Assembly: GCA_001029295.1 (NCBI GenBank)
Contig: LDXJ01000044.1
Coordinates: 1 to 64,000 of the forward strand
Length of the DNA: 64,000 bases
Origin: Peptococcaceae bacterium CEB3
GTDB taxonomy: Bacteria > Bacillota > Desulfitobacteriia > Desulfitobacteriales > Desulfitobacteriaceae
Direction of reading: 5' to 3'
The notes beneath the pieces were generated by a model. It was given only the letters and a program-made list of their open reading frames with translations. It made no database searches and was not told the DNA's origin. A program made the position numbers and the translations under genes. Shown here one piece after another: positions 34,952 to 43,300 of the stretch (its first letter is position 1; every line of letters begins with the position of its first letter).

Positions 34952-35557
34952 GTGAACGAAGAGATTATGGGCATGTTGGGCAAGATATTGGAAAAGCAGA
35001 CCGAAATGTCCGTTCAAATTTCGGGTTTGGGCGAAAAAGTGACCCGGCTGGACGACAGGGTCGGAGGTTTGGAAGAGAAAGTGACCCGGCTGGACGACAG
35101 GGTCGGAGGTTTGGAAGAGAAAGTGACCCGGCTGGACGACAGGGTCGGAGGTTTGGAAGAGAAAGTGACCCGGCTGGACGACAGGGTTGGGGGTTTAGAA
35201 GAGAAAGTGACCCGGCTGGATGACAGAGTCGGGGGGTTGGAAGAGAAAGCGAATGATTTGAGCCGCGGAGTAGAAAAAAACAGAGTGCTCCTCGAACATA
35301 ATGAAGAGCACGTCGGCCTTTTCGGTGAGGGCCTTCTGAACATTCGTGAGCAGGTAGAGAGGGAATTCGCCGGAATCCATGAAGCTCTTGAGGAGAAGGC
35401 GGATCTGCTGTCGACCGTCATTAGGACCCATTCATCTGAGCTCAGCCGGTTAAGGAACGAGTCGAAGCATATCCAGGGAATCTTGGGCGAGCATGAAGTA
35501 GCCCTGAGGATACTGGAAGCCAAGTTTGATGAAGCTGCGGACGTACGAAGAGCCTGA
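34952..35557 (+). CDS. Repeat-built coiled-coil protein
   Basis: This 201-residue soluble protein is predicted to be almost all coiled coil. Residues about 27-98 hold five exact 14-residue repeats (EKVTRLDDRVGGLE), each two heptads long. The repeat is written in near-identical 42-bp DNA units at 35039, 35081, 35123, 35165 and 35207. The C-terminal half (about 100-201) is non-repetitive helix with heptads. The GTG start follows AAAGGGGAAGGG. There is no signal peptide or membrane span. Function is unknown; a trimeric or dimeric scaffold is likely. Copy number probably varies between strains. Confidence 0.75.
   Translation: MNEEIMGMLGKILEKQTEMSVQISGLGEKVTRLDDRVGGLEEKVTRLDDRVGGLEEKVTRLDDRVGGLEEKVTRLDDRVGGLEEKVTRLDDRVGGLEEKANDLSRGVEKNRVLLEHNEEHVGLFGEGLLNIREQVEREFAGIHEALEEKADLLSTVIRTHSSELSRLRNESKHIQGILGEHEVALRILEAKFDEAADVRRA
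35039..35248 (+). repeat. Five 42-bp in-frame tandem repeats (minisatellite)
   Basis: The unit begins GTGACCCGGCTGGACGACAG. Copies 1-3 are identical; copies 4 and 5 carry a few substitutions (35187-35248). The 42-bp unit encodes exactly two coiled-coil heptads, so gain or loss of copies keeps frame and heptad phase. Confidence 0.95.
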
Positions 35558-35737
35558 GATGTCGAATCCGGTAAACGCCCACTTCACGTTCAAACTGGCA
35601 GCCACCATTTGCGGAATATTCGCACTGCCGACGAAAGTTCATGGAAAGGATACAGCTAGGGAGTACGGTCGGGATTAATAAGGACTTTATCCGACTTGGC
35701 CAACACGAGTCTGAGCTAGGGCATCCGCCTCTTACTC
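35558..35737. other. Gene-free stretch upstream of the yjdF promoter
   Basis: No supported gene or structure was seen between the coiled-coil gene and the yjdF promoter. Confidence 0.5.
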
Positions 35738-35767
35738 TTGCAGGGAGGGCACGAAATCTTATATAAT
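35738..35767 (+). promoter_or_regulatory. Promoter of the yjdF transcript
   Basis: TTGCAG (35738-35743) and a perfect TATAAT (35762-35767) are 18 bases apart. Transcription would start near 35774, just before the structured leader. Confidence 0.6.
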
Positions 35768-35773
35768 CATAAT

Positions 35774-35890
35774 GTGAACATAAAAACACGGTCCGGTTGG
35801 TAGTCCGGATGCACTGATGCTCCGAGTCATCGGTGTCGTATCCTTCCCTCTCGGGATGTCCCTTGTTCGCAATCTGTTGTCGAGAGGGGT
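35774..35890 (+). ncRNA. Candidate yjdF (azaaromatic) riboswitch
   Basis: The leader of the yjdF gene folds into three local helices. TCCGG/CCGGA is at 35792-35809, CACTGATG/CATCGGTG at 35812-35835, and a long-range CCCTCTCG (35846-35853) pairs with CGAGAGGG (35881-35888). The last strand is the ribosome-binding site of yjdF (ATG 35897), so ligand-dependent opening would control translation. Assignment to the known yjdF RNA motif rests on its position before a genuine yjdF gene and this architecture; no covariance search was possible. Confidence 0.75.
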
Positions 35891-35896
35891 ACAAAG

Positions 35897-36307
35897 ATGA
35901 AACTGACAGTCTATTATGATGACCAATTTTGGGTAGGTGTTGTTGAGGAACGAGTTCAAACCGGCCTGACCGTAGCCAGGCACGTTTTCGGATCAGAACC
36001 GCATGATTCCGATGTTCTCTGGTTTGTCAACCATGTCATGCTGGATCTGCTTACCGGCTCAAAACCTCTAACTTATGATGCCAGACCCAAGGTAAGACCC
36101 GTGAATCCCAAGAGGCTTGCCAGACAGGTTTCCAAGGAGATGCGGGTACAAGGTGTCTCGACCTTGTCCCAACAAGCAATCAAGGAAAACCTGAAGAGCC
36201 TTAAGAAAGAAAGGCATGTCCAGGCCAGACTGGAGCGCGACGAACTCGCTAGGAAAAAACGTGCAATCGTCACTTCAAAGGCCAAGGCAAAACACAGAGG
36301 AAAATAG
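35897..36307 (+). CDS. yjdF: YjdF family protein (DUF2992)
   Basis: This 136-residue basic protein of the YjdF/DUF2992 family begins MKLTVYYDDQFWVGVVEE, the family's hallmark. It ends in a long Lys/Arg-rich helix (KSLKKERHVQARLERDELARKKR). The molecular function of YjdF is not known; in other Firmicutes it is governed by an RNA that binds azaaromatic compounds, suggesting a role in coping with such toxins. The ribosome site GAGAGGGG is buried in the leader stem. It is monocistronic, with a terminator at 36319. Confidence 0.92.
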   Translation: MKLTVYYDDQFWVGVVEERVQTGLTVARHVFGSEPHDSDVLWFVNHVMLDLLTGSKPLTYDARPKVRPVNPKRLARQVSKEMRVQGVSTLSQQAIKENLKSLKKERHVQARLERDELARKKRAIVTSKAKAKHRGK

Positions 36308-36318
36308 CGTCCTATCCC

Positions 36319-36347
36319 GACCGGGTTTATCGACCCGGTCTTTTTCT
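36319..36347 (+). terminator. Rho-independent terminator of yjdF
   Basis: GACCGGGT (36319-36326) pairs perfectly with ACCCGGTC (36333-36340) across a six-base loop, followed by TTTTTCTT. Confidence 0.9.
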
Positions 36348-36551
36348 TGCTTTCTCCTGGGCACCTGGTATTACCATCTGGTCTCTTATTTTTTGGCAAA
36401 GGGTGAACTCAACCGAAGTTTGTGGGTGCTGGGGTTGCTTCCGGCAACAGAGGAGGGTCGAGAGTATCCGAGGACGCGGTATCTTGAGGTAACTGCCTGT
36501 CTCCTTAGTCCCCAAATAGTCCCCAACACCCGGTTTTATGCACTCCCGCAT

Positions 36552-36582
36552 AAAATAAAAAATCCCGCAAATCCTTGCGGGA
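36552..36582 (-). terminator. Terminator of the tRNA-Trp transcript
   Basis: On the minus strand CCCGCA (36581-36576) pairs with TGCGGG (36569-36564) and is followed by ATTTTTTATTTTA. It lies 15 bases after the tRNA 3' end. Confidence 0.85.
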
Positions 36583-36596
36583 AGCGGTTTTCATTC

Positions 36597-36670
36597 TGGC
36601 AGGGGATGCAGGAGTTGAACCCACACTCGCGGTTTTGGAGACCGCTGTTCTACCATTAAACTAATCCCCT
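36597..36670 (-). tRNA. tRNA-Trp (anticodon CCA)
   Basis: The minus strand folds as a full cloverleaf. The acceptor AGGGGAT (36670-36664) pairs with ATCCCCT (36607-36601). The anticodon stem GCGGT/ACCGC encloses loop CTCCAAA with anticodon CCA. The T loop is GTTCAACTC, the discriminator G is at 36600, and a genomically encoded CCA end lies at 36599-36597. The D region (TTTAATGGTAGAAC) is typical of bacterial tRNA-Trp. It is flanked by its own promoter and terminator. Confidence 0.95.
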
Positions 36671-36699
36671 ACATATTAAAGCCATCGGCGACAAGATGT

Positions 36700-36728
36700 A
36701 TTATATTCAAGAATTAGCAGGCTGTCAA
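36700..36728 (-). promoter_or_regulatory. Consensus promoter of tRNA-Trp
   Basis: On the minus strand a perfect TTGACA (36728-36723) and a perfect TATAAT (36705-36700) are separated by 17 bases. The start point would be about 25 bases before the tRNA 5' end. Confidence 0.9.
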
Positions 36729-36995
36729 GAAGAACATGCGGTCTGTGCGGTCTGCGCCATTCATCAGATCATCAGATTGGGCCTGTTCCTTCTCATCAGC
36801 GAGGGCCAAAAGCGAGGGTCAATAAAGAAGGATTTTTAGGTTTTGATCCGAAAATATTAAAGGATAGAGCCAAGATAGATTAAGGCGAACAGGGGATAAG
36901 GCATTGCCGCTAAATGCCCCTTGTGGAATCGATGAGTTGAGAGGTCTGATTCATCCTGGGCTCAACAATGCTTCTTGGAGATGGGAGGGGGAGCT
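36729..36995. other. Gap between tRNA promoter and PHP gene
   Basis: No gene seen. Short direct duplications are visible: GCGGTCTGT/GCGGTCTGC near 36738-36755, ATCATCAGAT twice near 36764-36778, and AGCGAGGGCC/AGCGAGGGTC near 36799-36820. Confidence 0.5.
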
Positions 36996-37826
36996 ATGCG
37001 CATTGATTTGCACGTTCACACAATAGAATCAGACGGGGTTTGTTCCGTGGCGGAAGTCTTCGAAGCGGTTCGCCGGCACGGGGTAGGAATTTTTTCGCTA
37101 ACGGATCACGAGAGTACGCAGGGGATTGCGACAGCACAGGAATTGGCCCGAAAAAGCTCAGTGACGGTTATTCCGGGGGTTGAGCTTCTGACATCTTATC
37201 AGGGTCAGGAGGTTCACCTGCTCGGGTACTTTAAGGACGTGGATCATCCACTCCTGCAAAGTCGGTTGAAAGAACTGCGCGAGCATCGTACGGCCCTGGC
37301 TTATGATATGGTGAAATTGCTTCAGCAAAGCGGGATTGGGGTGAAGTGGCCGGATGTGGAAAAAGCGGCCGGAGGTGACGGTGCCGTCAGCAAAGGGCAC
37401 ATCATGCGTGTACTCTATCAAAAGGAAAGATTCACGGGCAAGTTTGATTGGGGTGATGTGGGGGCTTTCTTCCAACCGGGAGGGATGGCTTATCTGCCTT
37501 TTCTTGAACATCGTTTCGAGGAAGCGGTCGATCTTATTCTTGCCACCGGAGGAATGCCGGTCTTGGCCCACCCCGGAATTTTGCGGGACCCGGGAATTGT
37601 GCCGAAACTTCTCAGCTACCGGAGAATTGGTCTGGAGGTCTACTATGGCTACTGGAAAGAGCGCCAGGCTTTAATTGATTACTACGCTGGGGTGGCCAGG
37701 GAAAAAGCGCTCCTGGCGACCGGAGGAAGCGATTTTCATGGACCGTTCAGCACGGTCAAAATTGGTCAGATAGATGTTCCGATGGAGGGAGTTCGGATTC
37801 TGGAGGATTACCTGGAAATTCGCTGA
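36996..37826 (+). CDS. PHP-domain phosphoesterase (TrpH/RNase AM-like)
   Basis: This 276-residue metal-dependent phosphoesterase has the polymerase-and-histidinol-phosphatase motifs H6-V-H8, LTDHES, PGVEL, the LAHPG turn and the final SDFHG. Proteins of this layout (YciV/TrpH group) hydrolyse 3',5'-bisphosphonucleotides or trim 5' ends of RNA. The ATG at 36996 follows GGGAGGGGG; the in-frame ATG 21 bases upstream is less well placed. Its stop codon lies in a short imperfect duplication (CGCTGA at 37821 and 37841). Confidence 0.9.
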   Translation: MRIDLHVHTIESDGVCSVAEVFEAVRRHGVGIFSLTDHESTQGIATAQELARKSSVTVIPGVELLTSYQGQEVHLLGYFKDVDHPLLQSRLKELREHRTALAYDMVKLLQQSGIGVKWPDVEKAAGGDGAVSKGHIMRVLYQKERFTGKFDWGDVGAFFQPGGMAYLPFLEHRFEEAVDLILATGGMPVLAHPGILRDPGIVPKLLSYRRIGLEVYYGYWKERQALIDYYAGVAREKALLATGGSDFHGPFSTVKIGQIDVPMEGVRILEDYLEIR

Positions 37827-37997
37827 AACCAGCCGGGACTCGCTGAGATTCAGTAGATCTGTAAAAGGAACTGAGATCCACTAAAACTAACGGAAATTCG
37901 TGAGGTCTGGCAGGCCTTCTGACGGTGTTGGGGATAAAAATATTTCCCGCGTGAAAAACTAACTCTGTTTTAAGCTTTTCGCATGGGAGGTAAAATG

Positions 37998-38885
37998 ATG
38001 GGCCATATCCAATCGCAAGGGGAACTGCTCAAAGACATAAAGGACCTAATCCTCACGCATTTCGGCGAGAGTGGTCAAGGGATTCATGTTGAAGTAAAAG
38101 GGGATAAGGTTTCCCTTTGGGGTACTGTGGACACTTTGGCGGAGAAGGATTTTATCGCTCAGCGTATCAGCCGGATCGAGGGTGTGAAGGAATTGGATAA
38201 CTCCCTGACGGTGGCTGATGACGGCAAGATCAGTGATAAAGAAATTGAGGAATGGATCCGGCAACGGTTAGCCGGGTCAGGACATAAGGAGGTCTCCGGC
38301 TTAGGCTGCCGAGTGAGCCACGGAATCGTCACCCTTTTGGGCCACGTGGAGACCCGGAGTAATGAACGTTTGGCCAGGAAAATCGCTTCGCAGATTCGCG
38401 GGGTCAAAGAGGTTCGCAGTGAAATTCAGCTCAAAGGAAAAAGCGTCGAAGACGCGGAGTTGGTCAACCGGGTGGAAAACGCGTTGGCGGCTTCCCCTTG
38501 GGTAAATGCTCAGGAAATTAAAACAGCGGCCAGTAACGGTTTGGTTACTTTAACGGGTCTGGTGAACACTCCGGACGAGGTGGAGTGGGCGGTGGAAACA
38601 GCTTACCAGGTTGCGGGAGTGAAAGCGGTCGTCAGTGAGGTTCTGTCCCGTCATCATTCCCAGGGGGAAGATTTGCGTTTGACCGAGCAGCTTGTCAACG
38701 CTTTGGGGCTTAATCGTCTTAATTCGGCCCAAGTACACGCTTATGTGCAGGGCGGGATTGCTTTTCTTTCGGGAGAAGTGTACTCTCCGGAGGACCGGGA
38801 ACGTGCCGAGATTCTTTGCCAAGGAATTTCCGGTATCGACAATGTCGACAACAGTATCCGGGTAGCCGCTCATTGGAGCAAGTAA
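37998..38885 (+). CDS. Protein with four BON domains
   Basis: This 295-residue protein is made of four successive BON (OsmY/nodulation) repeats at about residues 8-72, 80-145, 153-215 and 222-292. Each has the IKVEVKDGKVTLSGxV-like core followed by a GVKEVxN/S turn (for example VEVKGDKVSLWGTVDT and GLVTLTGLVNTPDEVEW). There is no signal peptide or membrane span, so it would stay cytoplasmic. BON domains bind phospholipid or hydrophobic ligands and often appear in osmotic or envelope stress proteins. The start ATG 37998 follows GGGAGG; ATG 37995 is equivalent. Confidence 0.88.
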   Translation: MGHIQSQGELLKDIKDLILTHFGESGQGIHVEVKGDKVSLWGTVDTLAEKDFIAQRISRIEGVKELDNSLTVADDGKISDKEIEEWIRQRLAGSGHKEVSGLGCRVSHGIVTLLGHVETRSNERLARKIASQIRGVKEVRSEIQLKGKSVEDAELVNRVENALAASPWVNAQEIKTAASNGLVTLTGLVNTPDEVEWAVETAYQVAGVKAVVSEVLSRHHSQGEDLRLTEQLVNALGLNRLNSAQVHAYVQGGIAFLSGEVYSPEDRERAEILCQGISGIDNVDNSIRVAAHWSK

Positions 38886-38903
38886 AAAGATAACCCGTGA
38901 CAC

Positions 38904-38932
38904 TTGCGCTGAGATCAAAGAGAACGTATAAT
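38904..38932 (+). promoter_or_regulatory. Promoter of the imuB-like/dnaE operon
   Basis: TTGCGC (38904-38909) and a perfect TATAAT (38927-38932) are 17 bases apart. Transcription would begin near 38939, immediately before two LexA-like boxes. Confidence 0.65.
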
Positions 38933-38943
38933 AGGATTGATGG

Positions 38944-38956
38944 GAACATAAGTTTG
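38944..38956 (+). promoter_or_regulatory. LexA (SOS) box 1
   Basis: GAACATAAGTTTG fits the Gram-positive LexA/DinR consensus CGAACNNNNGTTYG, lacking only the first C. It lies just downstream of the -10 box, where repressor would block transcription. Confidence 0.75.
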
Positions 38957-38964
38957 ATGTATGA

Positions 38965-38977
38965 GAACCTAAGTTTG
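38965..38977 (+). promoter_or_regulatory. LexA (SOS) box 2
   Basis: GAACCTAAGTTTG is a second match to GAACNNNNGTTY. It is exactly 21 bases (two helical turns) after box 1, so both would sit on the same face of the DNA. Confidence 0.72.
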
Positions 38978-39028
38978 ATAAAAATCATGAACTTTGGGGA
39001 CAAAAACCCGGATAGTGGGGGGACCTAG

Positions 39029-40213
39029 GTGCATTGGCTGCTCTATTTGGCTTTTAAAAGTCCGGAACAGGGGGAGTTTAAGGATGTCTGTTCCGGTGAG
39101 GATTCCGAACGGTGTTCTTGTCCGCCGGGGTTAAGGAGAGAACTTGCCGGTTCCTCTTTAATTAAGGCACAGGAATTTTCCCCGGGGATAGAAAAGGGTC
39201 TGAATGAATACTGGCTGGAATTACGAGGTCCGGATACAGTTTTTAAGGTTATGCGGGAATTAAAAAAAGGGCCGCGGGTAATGGCACTTGCACCGAATAA
39301 GTGGTTGGCAAAACAATTGGCTCTCAACCTCAATCTTTTAAATTACCCCGCACAGGTGGAAATCGGCTCTTCATGGTATCTCTGGCGGGGGAGAAAGGTC
39401 TTTTCCCAGGGCCGGGAACTCGCGCTGGTATGTTTTTCCCCTAACCGCCACAAGGAAGATTTTTATCCGGATCCGGCTTCAGCCCGTCAAGCCTGGCAGG
39501 CTTGGGCCGAGAGCACCATCTGGCATGCTTTGCCCGTTCGGGGGCTTTGGTTTTTAACCCCCAAAGCCGTTGACGAACTGGAAAGACTGGGTTTTAACAA
39601 CCTCGGGCAGCTATTGAGCTTGGGGGATGATTTCCTTGGGCGAATGACGGGTAATCCGCACTTGCCAGCCTATTTAAAAGGAGGAGAGAATCTTCCCGGG
39701 CTTGAGAACAATTATCCCGAGCGGAGTTTGCGCCTTGCCGCGGACTTGCGAGATCCGGACAGTCAAGATGAGGCGGACAGTATCCGTCTGCAAGCTTCCG
39801 TGGAATTGCTTTCCTCCCACCTGGCCGCTCAATTAGCACAAAGGCAGCAGGGATGTCTGCGTCTGAGGTTGACCGTTTCCCATGCGGGAGAGAGGCTGAA
39901 TGGAGAGAGGAGCTTTTCTCCCCCCCAATATACCCCGGAGGCACTGAGGGAGAACATAACCATACTCTTGCGCACTTTGCCCTTTCCCAGCTATAGCGAA
40001 GTTTACCTGGAAGCGGAAGGGCTGCAAGCCGTAAGTTATCCTCAGTATGCTTTGTTTGCGGAACAGGCCCGTTTGGCGCAGGATCCGCATTTGACAGCGT
40101 TGGTCTCGCGCTTTTCGGGTGTACTGCAACGGGGAACGGAATTTTCCCGCCGGGAAAAAATGCTCACCCATTACGATCCTTGGCGTTTCAGCAGGCAAGG
40201 TTTTCGGGGTTGA
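39029..40213 (+). CDS. Degenerate Y-family polymerase (ImuB-like), catalytic palm missing
   Basis: This 394-residue protein starts at GTG 39029 behind GGGGGG. Its middle (GLWFLTPKAVDELERLGFNNLGQLLSL) resembles the helix-hairpin-helix thumb of Y-family polymerases. The following part (CLRLRLTVSHAGERLNGERSF...LRENITILLRTLPFPSYSEVYLEAEGL) resembles the little finger. The N-terminal palm motifs with the catalytic Asp and Asp-Glu are absent. ImuB proteins are inactive Y-family relatives that bridge the beta clamp and a DnaE2 polymerase in mutasomes; the dnaE gene directly downstream and the LexA boxes upstream support that role. Sequence similarity is weak, so the identity is inferred chiefly from these features together. 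Confidence 0.55.
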   Translation: MHWLLYLAFKSPEQGEFKDVCSGEDSERCSCPPGLRRELAGSSLIKAQEFSPGIEKGLNEYWLELRGPDTVFKVMRELKKGPRVMALAPNKWLAKQLALNLNLLNYPAQVEIGSSWYLWRGRKVFSQGRELALVCFSPNRHKEDFYPDPASARQAWQAWAESTIWHALPVRGLWFLTPKAVDELERLGFNNLGQLLSLGDDFLGRMTGNPHLPAYLKGGENLPGLENNYPERSLRLAADLRDPDSQDEADSIRLQASVELLSSHLAAQLAQRQQGCLRLRLTVSHAGERLNGERSFSPPQYTPEALRENITILLRTLPFPSYSEVYLEAEGLQAVSYPQYALFAEQARLAQDPHLTALVSRFSGVLQRGTEFSRREKMLTHYDPWRFSRQGFRG

Positions 40214-40397
40214 TGTTCAAGCGGCTCAGGCGGAACCTGCAGAAATACCCAAAGGCAAATATGCCGGTACATGGGTAGGTCGGGTAGCGGTACGGGATTC
40301 TCGGTATTTCAATATCAAGAATTTGACTGGGAAGCGAATAGCGCAGGATATCTCTTATAAACACATGAGAAAGCTAAGGGGGAGGAAAACTAAGGGG

Positions 40398-43300
40398 GTG
40401 TCCGGCTTGGATTTTGTCCATCTGCATGTACACTCCCCATATTCTTTTTTGGCTGGGGGGAGCCATCTCCACAATTTAGTGCGAAAAGCTAAGGAGTTGG
40501 GGTTCGGGGCGTTAGCTCTGACAGATTGGCACAGCCTGGCCGGGGTAGCCCGCTTTCAGGAATTGATGCTGGGAGCCGGACTCAAACCTATTTTCGGGGC
40601 GGAGGTGGCAGTCCGTTCACGAGAGTTGGTCCGGGAAAGCCGACAGGTACCTGTTGCGGGTACTCAGTATAGTTTCCGCGCAGACGGAGAAGGCGGGTTC
40701 GGTTCGCGTGCCGCGTATGACCCGTATGACCCGTATGACCCGGGAGCAGGCGGTCAGCGGGGCTTTACTCCGGACGACAGGTTCGCTGTCGGCGCAAATG
40801 GCCCGTGTTGTTCCTCTCTGTTCGGGCCAAGGCGGAGTTCGAAGGGTCAGGAGGGTCAGGAAAGTTACCACCTGGTCCTTTTGGCGCGAAATGCGGAAGG
40901 TTACCGGAACTTAAGCCGGTTGCTTACAGAGAGTCACCTGGATCACCCGCGGGGTGAGCCCTTGGTCGAATGGGAAAGTCTAAAAAAGTTCAGCTCGGGA
41001 TTATACGCCCTTTCGGGTTGCCGGCAAGGGGAAGTCCCTTTTTGGCTTTTGCAGGGGAAATACGAGCAGGCCAGGGCGTCAGCGGAAGCTTACCGAGAAC
41101 TTTTTGACGGCTATTTTTACCTGGAGGTCCAGGGGGACCGCCTTCCCGGTTGGAAATCCCTTTGGATGGGGATGCAAAGACTTCACCAAGAGTTGGGGAT
41201 TTCTTTGGTGGCGACGAATAATGTCCATTATGCCGCAAAAGAGGATTTCCAGGTCTTTGATCTGCTGACCTGCCTGCGCAAGAAGGTCAGGTTGGACGAA
41301 GCGGTGGCAGGGCGGTATCTGAACGCCGAAAATTATCTCAAAACCCCCGCGGAAATGCTGACGGCCTGTGGGGAAAGGCCGGAAATACTGGAGGAGAGTG
41401 CAAGAATTGCCGCGGACTGCAATGTCCGTTTAGGAGAGGAATCTTTTTTCCCTCAGTACCCTTTGCCCGGGGTCGAAGCCCGGGCGGGATTCTTAAGGGA
41501 GTTAACCTGGCAGGGGGCACGGCAGCGCTACGGACGGATCACGCCGGAGATTCAGCGGCGCCTCGAATATGAACTTGGGGTTATCAATCAACTGGAATTC
41601 GCCGACTATTTTCTGGTGGTCTGGGACGCTTTGCAGTTCGCCCGCCGCAAGGGAATCCGTTTTGCCGGGCGGGGTTCGGCAGCCGACAGTGCGGTGGCTT
41701 ACTGCCTGAAGATTACGGAGGTGGATGCCATCGGCAGGGGGCTGTTGTTCGAACGCTTTCTCAGTTTGGAACGCGCCGAGAAACCGGACATCGATGTGGA
41801 TTTCGATGCCCGTTACCGCGATCAGGTGGCGGCTTATTTCAGCGAGCGCTATGGGCGCGATCAGGTGGCGGCTGTCGGGACATTCCAAACTTTCCGGGCG
41901 CGCTCGGCGATTCGGGAAGTGGGGAAAGCTTTTGGCCTGCCGGAGGCGGAATTAGACGATTTGGCCAAACGTATGCCCTGGATAAATGCGGATGAAATTC
42001 AGGCGGCGATGTCTTTTTTCCCCGAATTGAAAGTTCTGCCGCCGGAGAGACAGAAAAACCTGCAAACCCTCTTGGCGTATTGCGCCCGGATTTCCGAGTT
42101 TCCGAAGTTTTTGGGCATGCATCTGGGCGGGATCGTGGTAAGCCGGGAACCGGTGGCAGACATTGTTCCTGTGCAATGGTCGGGGAAAGGGACCAGGGTG
42201 ATTCAAGCGGATAAACGGGATATTGAAGAGCTGGGACTGTTTAAAATTGATCTCCTCTCTTTGCGCACCTTATCGGTGGTGGACGACAGTATCCGCGATA
42301 TTCAGGCTTCAGACCACACGTTCCGGGAGGAGACGACGGTCGGGGATCACGAGGAGGTTTATGCCCGCCTGCGTACGGGTGAGACCATGGGGATTTTCCA
42401 GCTGGAGAGCCCGGCCCAAAGAGCCTTACAAAGCCGTTTGGGAGCCGAACGCTTTGAAGATGTTGTGGCCAGCGTGGCTTTGATTCGCCCCGGTCCGGTG
42501 AAGGGGGATATGGTTGAGCCCTATGTTGCCAGGCGCCAGGGTTTGGCTCCCGTGGCTTACCTGCACCCGGCCTTGGAGGCGATTTTGCGCAAAACGTATG
42601 GTGTCGTTTTATTTCAGGAGCAGGCTATTGAAATCGTGCAGAAAGTGGCGGGCTTTTCTTTGGGAGAGGCGGATCGCTTGCGCCGCGTGATGAGCCATGT
42701 CCGTTCTCAGGAGGAAATGCGGGAAATCGGGCGGATGTTTGAAAAACGGGCTATCGAAAGAGGGGTCGAAAAGAAAGTGGCGGAGACGATCTTCTCTTAT
42801 CTCGTTGGTTACGCGGGCTACGGTTTTTGCGAAGCCCACGCGGCGGCTTTTGCCACGACCGCCTTGAAGACCGCTTATTTGGTTGAGCACCATCCGGCGG
42901 AATTTTTCGCGGCTCTGCTCAATCACCAGCCGATGGGTTTTTATCCGGCGCATACCTTGGCGTTGGAGGCGAAACGGCGGGGAGTGCGGCTTTGGCCCCT
43001 GGATCTGCAAAAGAGCGTTTGGAATTTCCGAGTGGAAAACGGAGGGATCAGGACAGGGTTCAGGCAGTTGAAAAATATGAGCCGGGAGGTGGCTTCCCGC
43101 ATTGAACAGGAGCGCGACAAACAGGAGTTCCGCACTTGGCAGGATGCGGTCGCCAGGTGCGGGCTTTCCGACCCGATTTTGGAGAACCTCGTTTTGGCAG
43201 GTGCTTTTGAAACGCTCTTCCCCAATCGCAAGGCCCTGCTCTGGGAGATCCGTCAAGGCCGGGGTCGGGGGCTCTTTGCGGAAGAAAATTTCCTTGGGCC

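Noticed and set aside
35014-35523. Minus-strand frame with serine-rich repeats
   Set aside because: It is the shadow of the 42-bp coding repeats of the coiled-coil gene and has no start signal.
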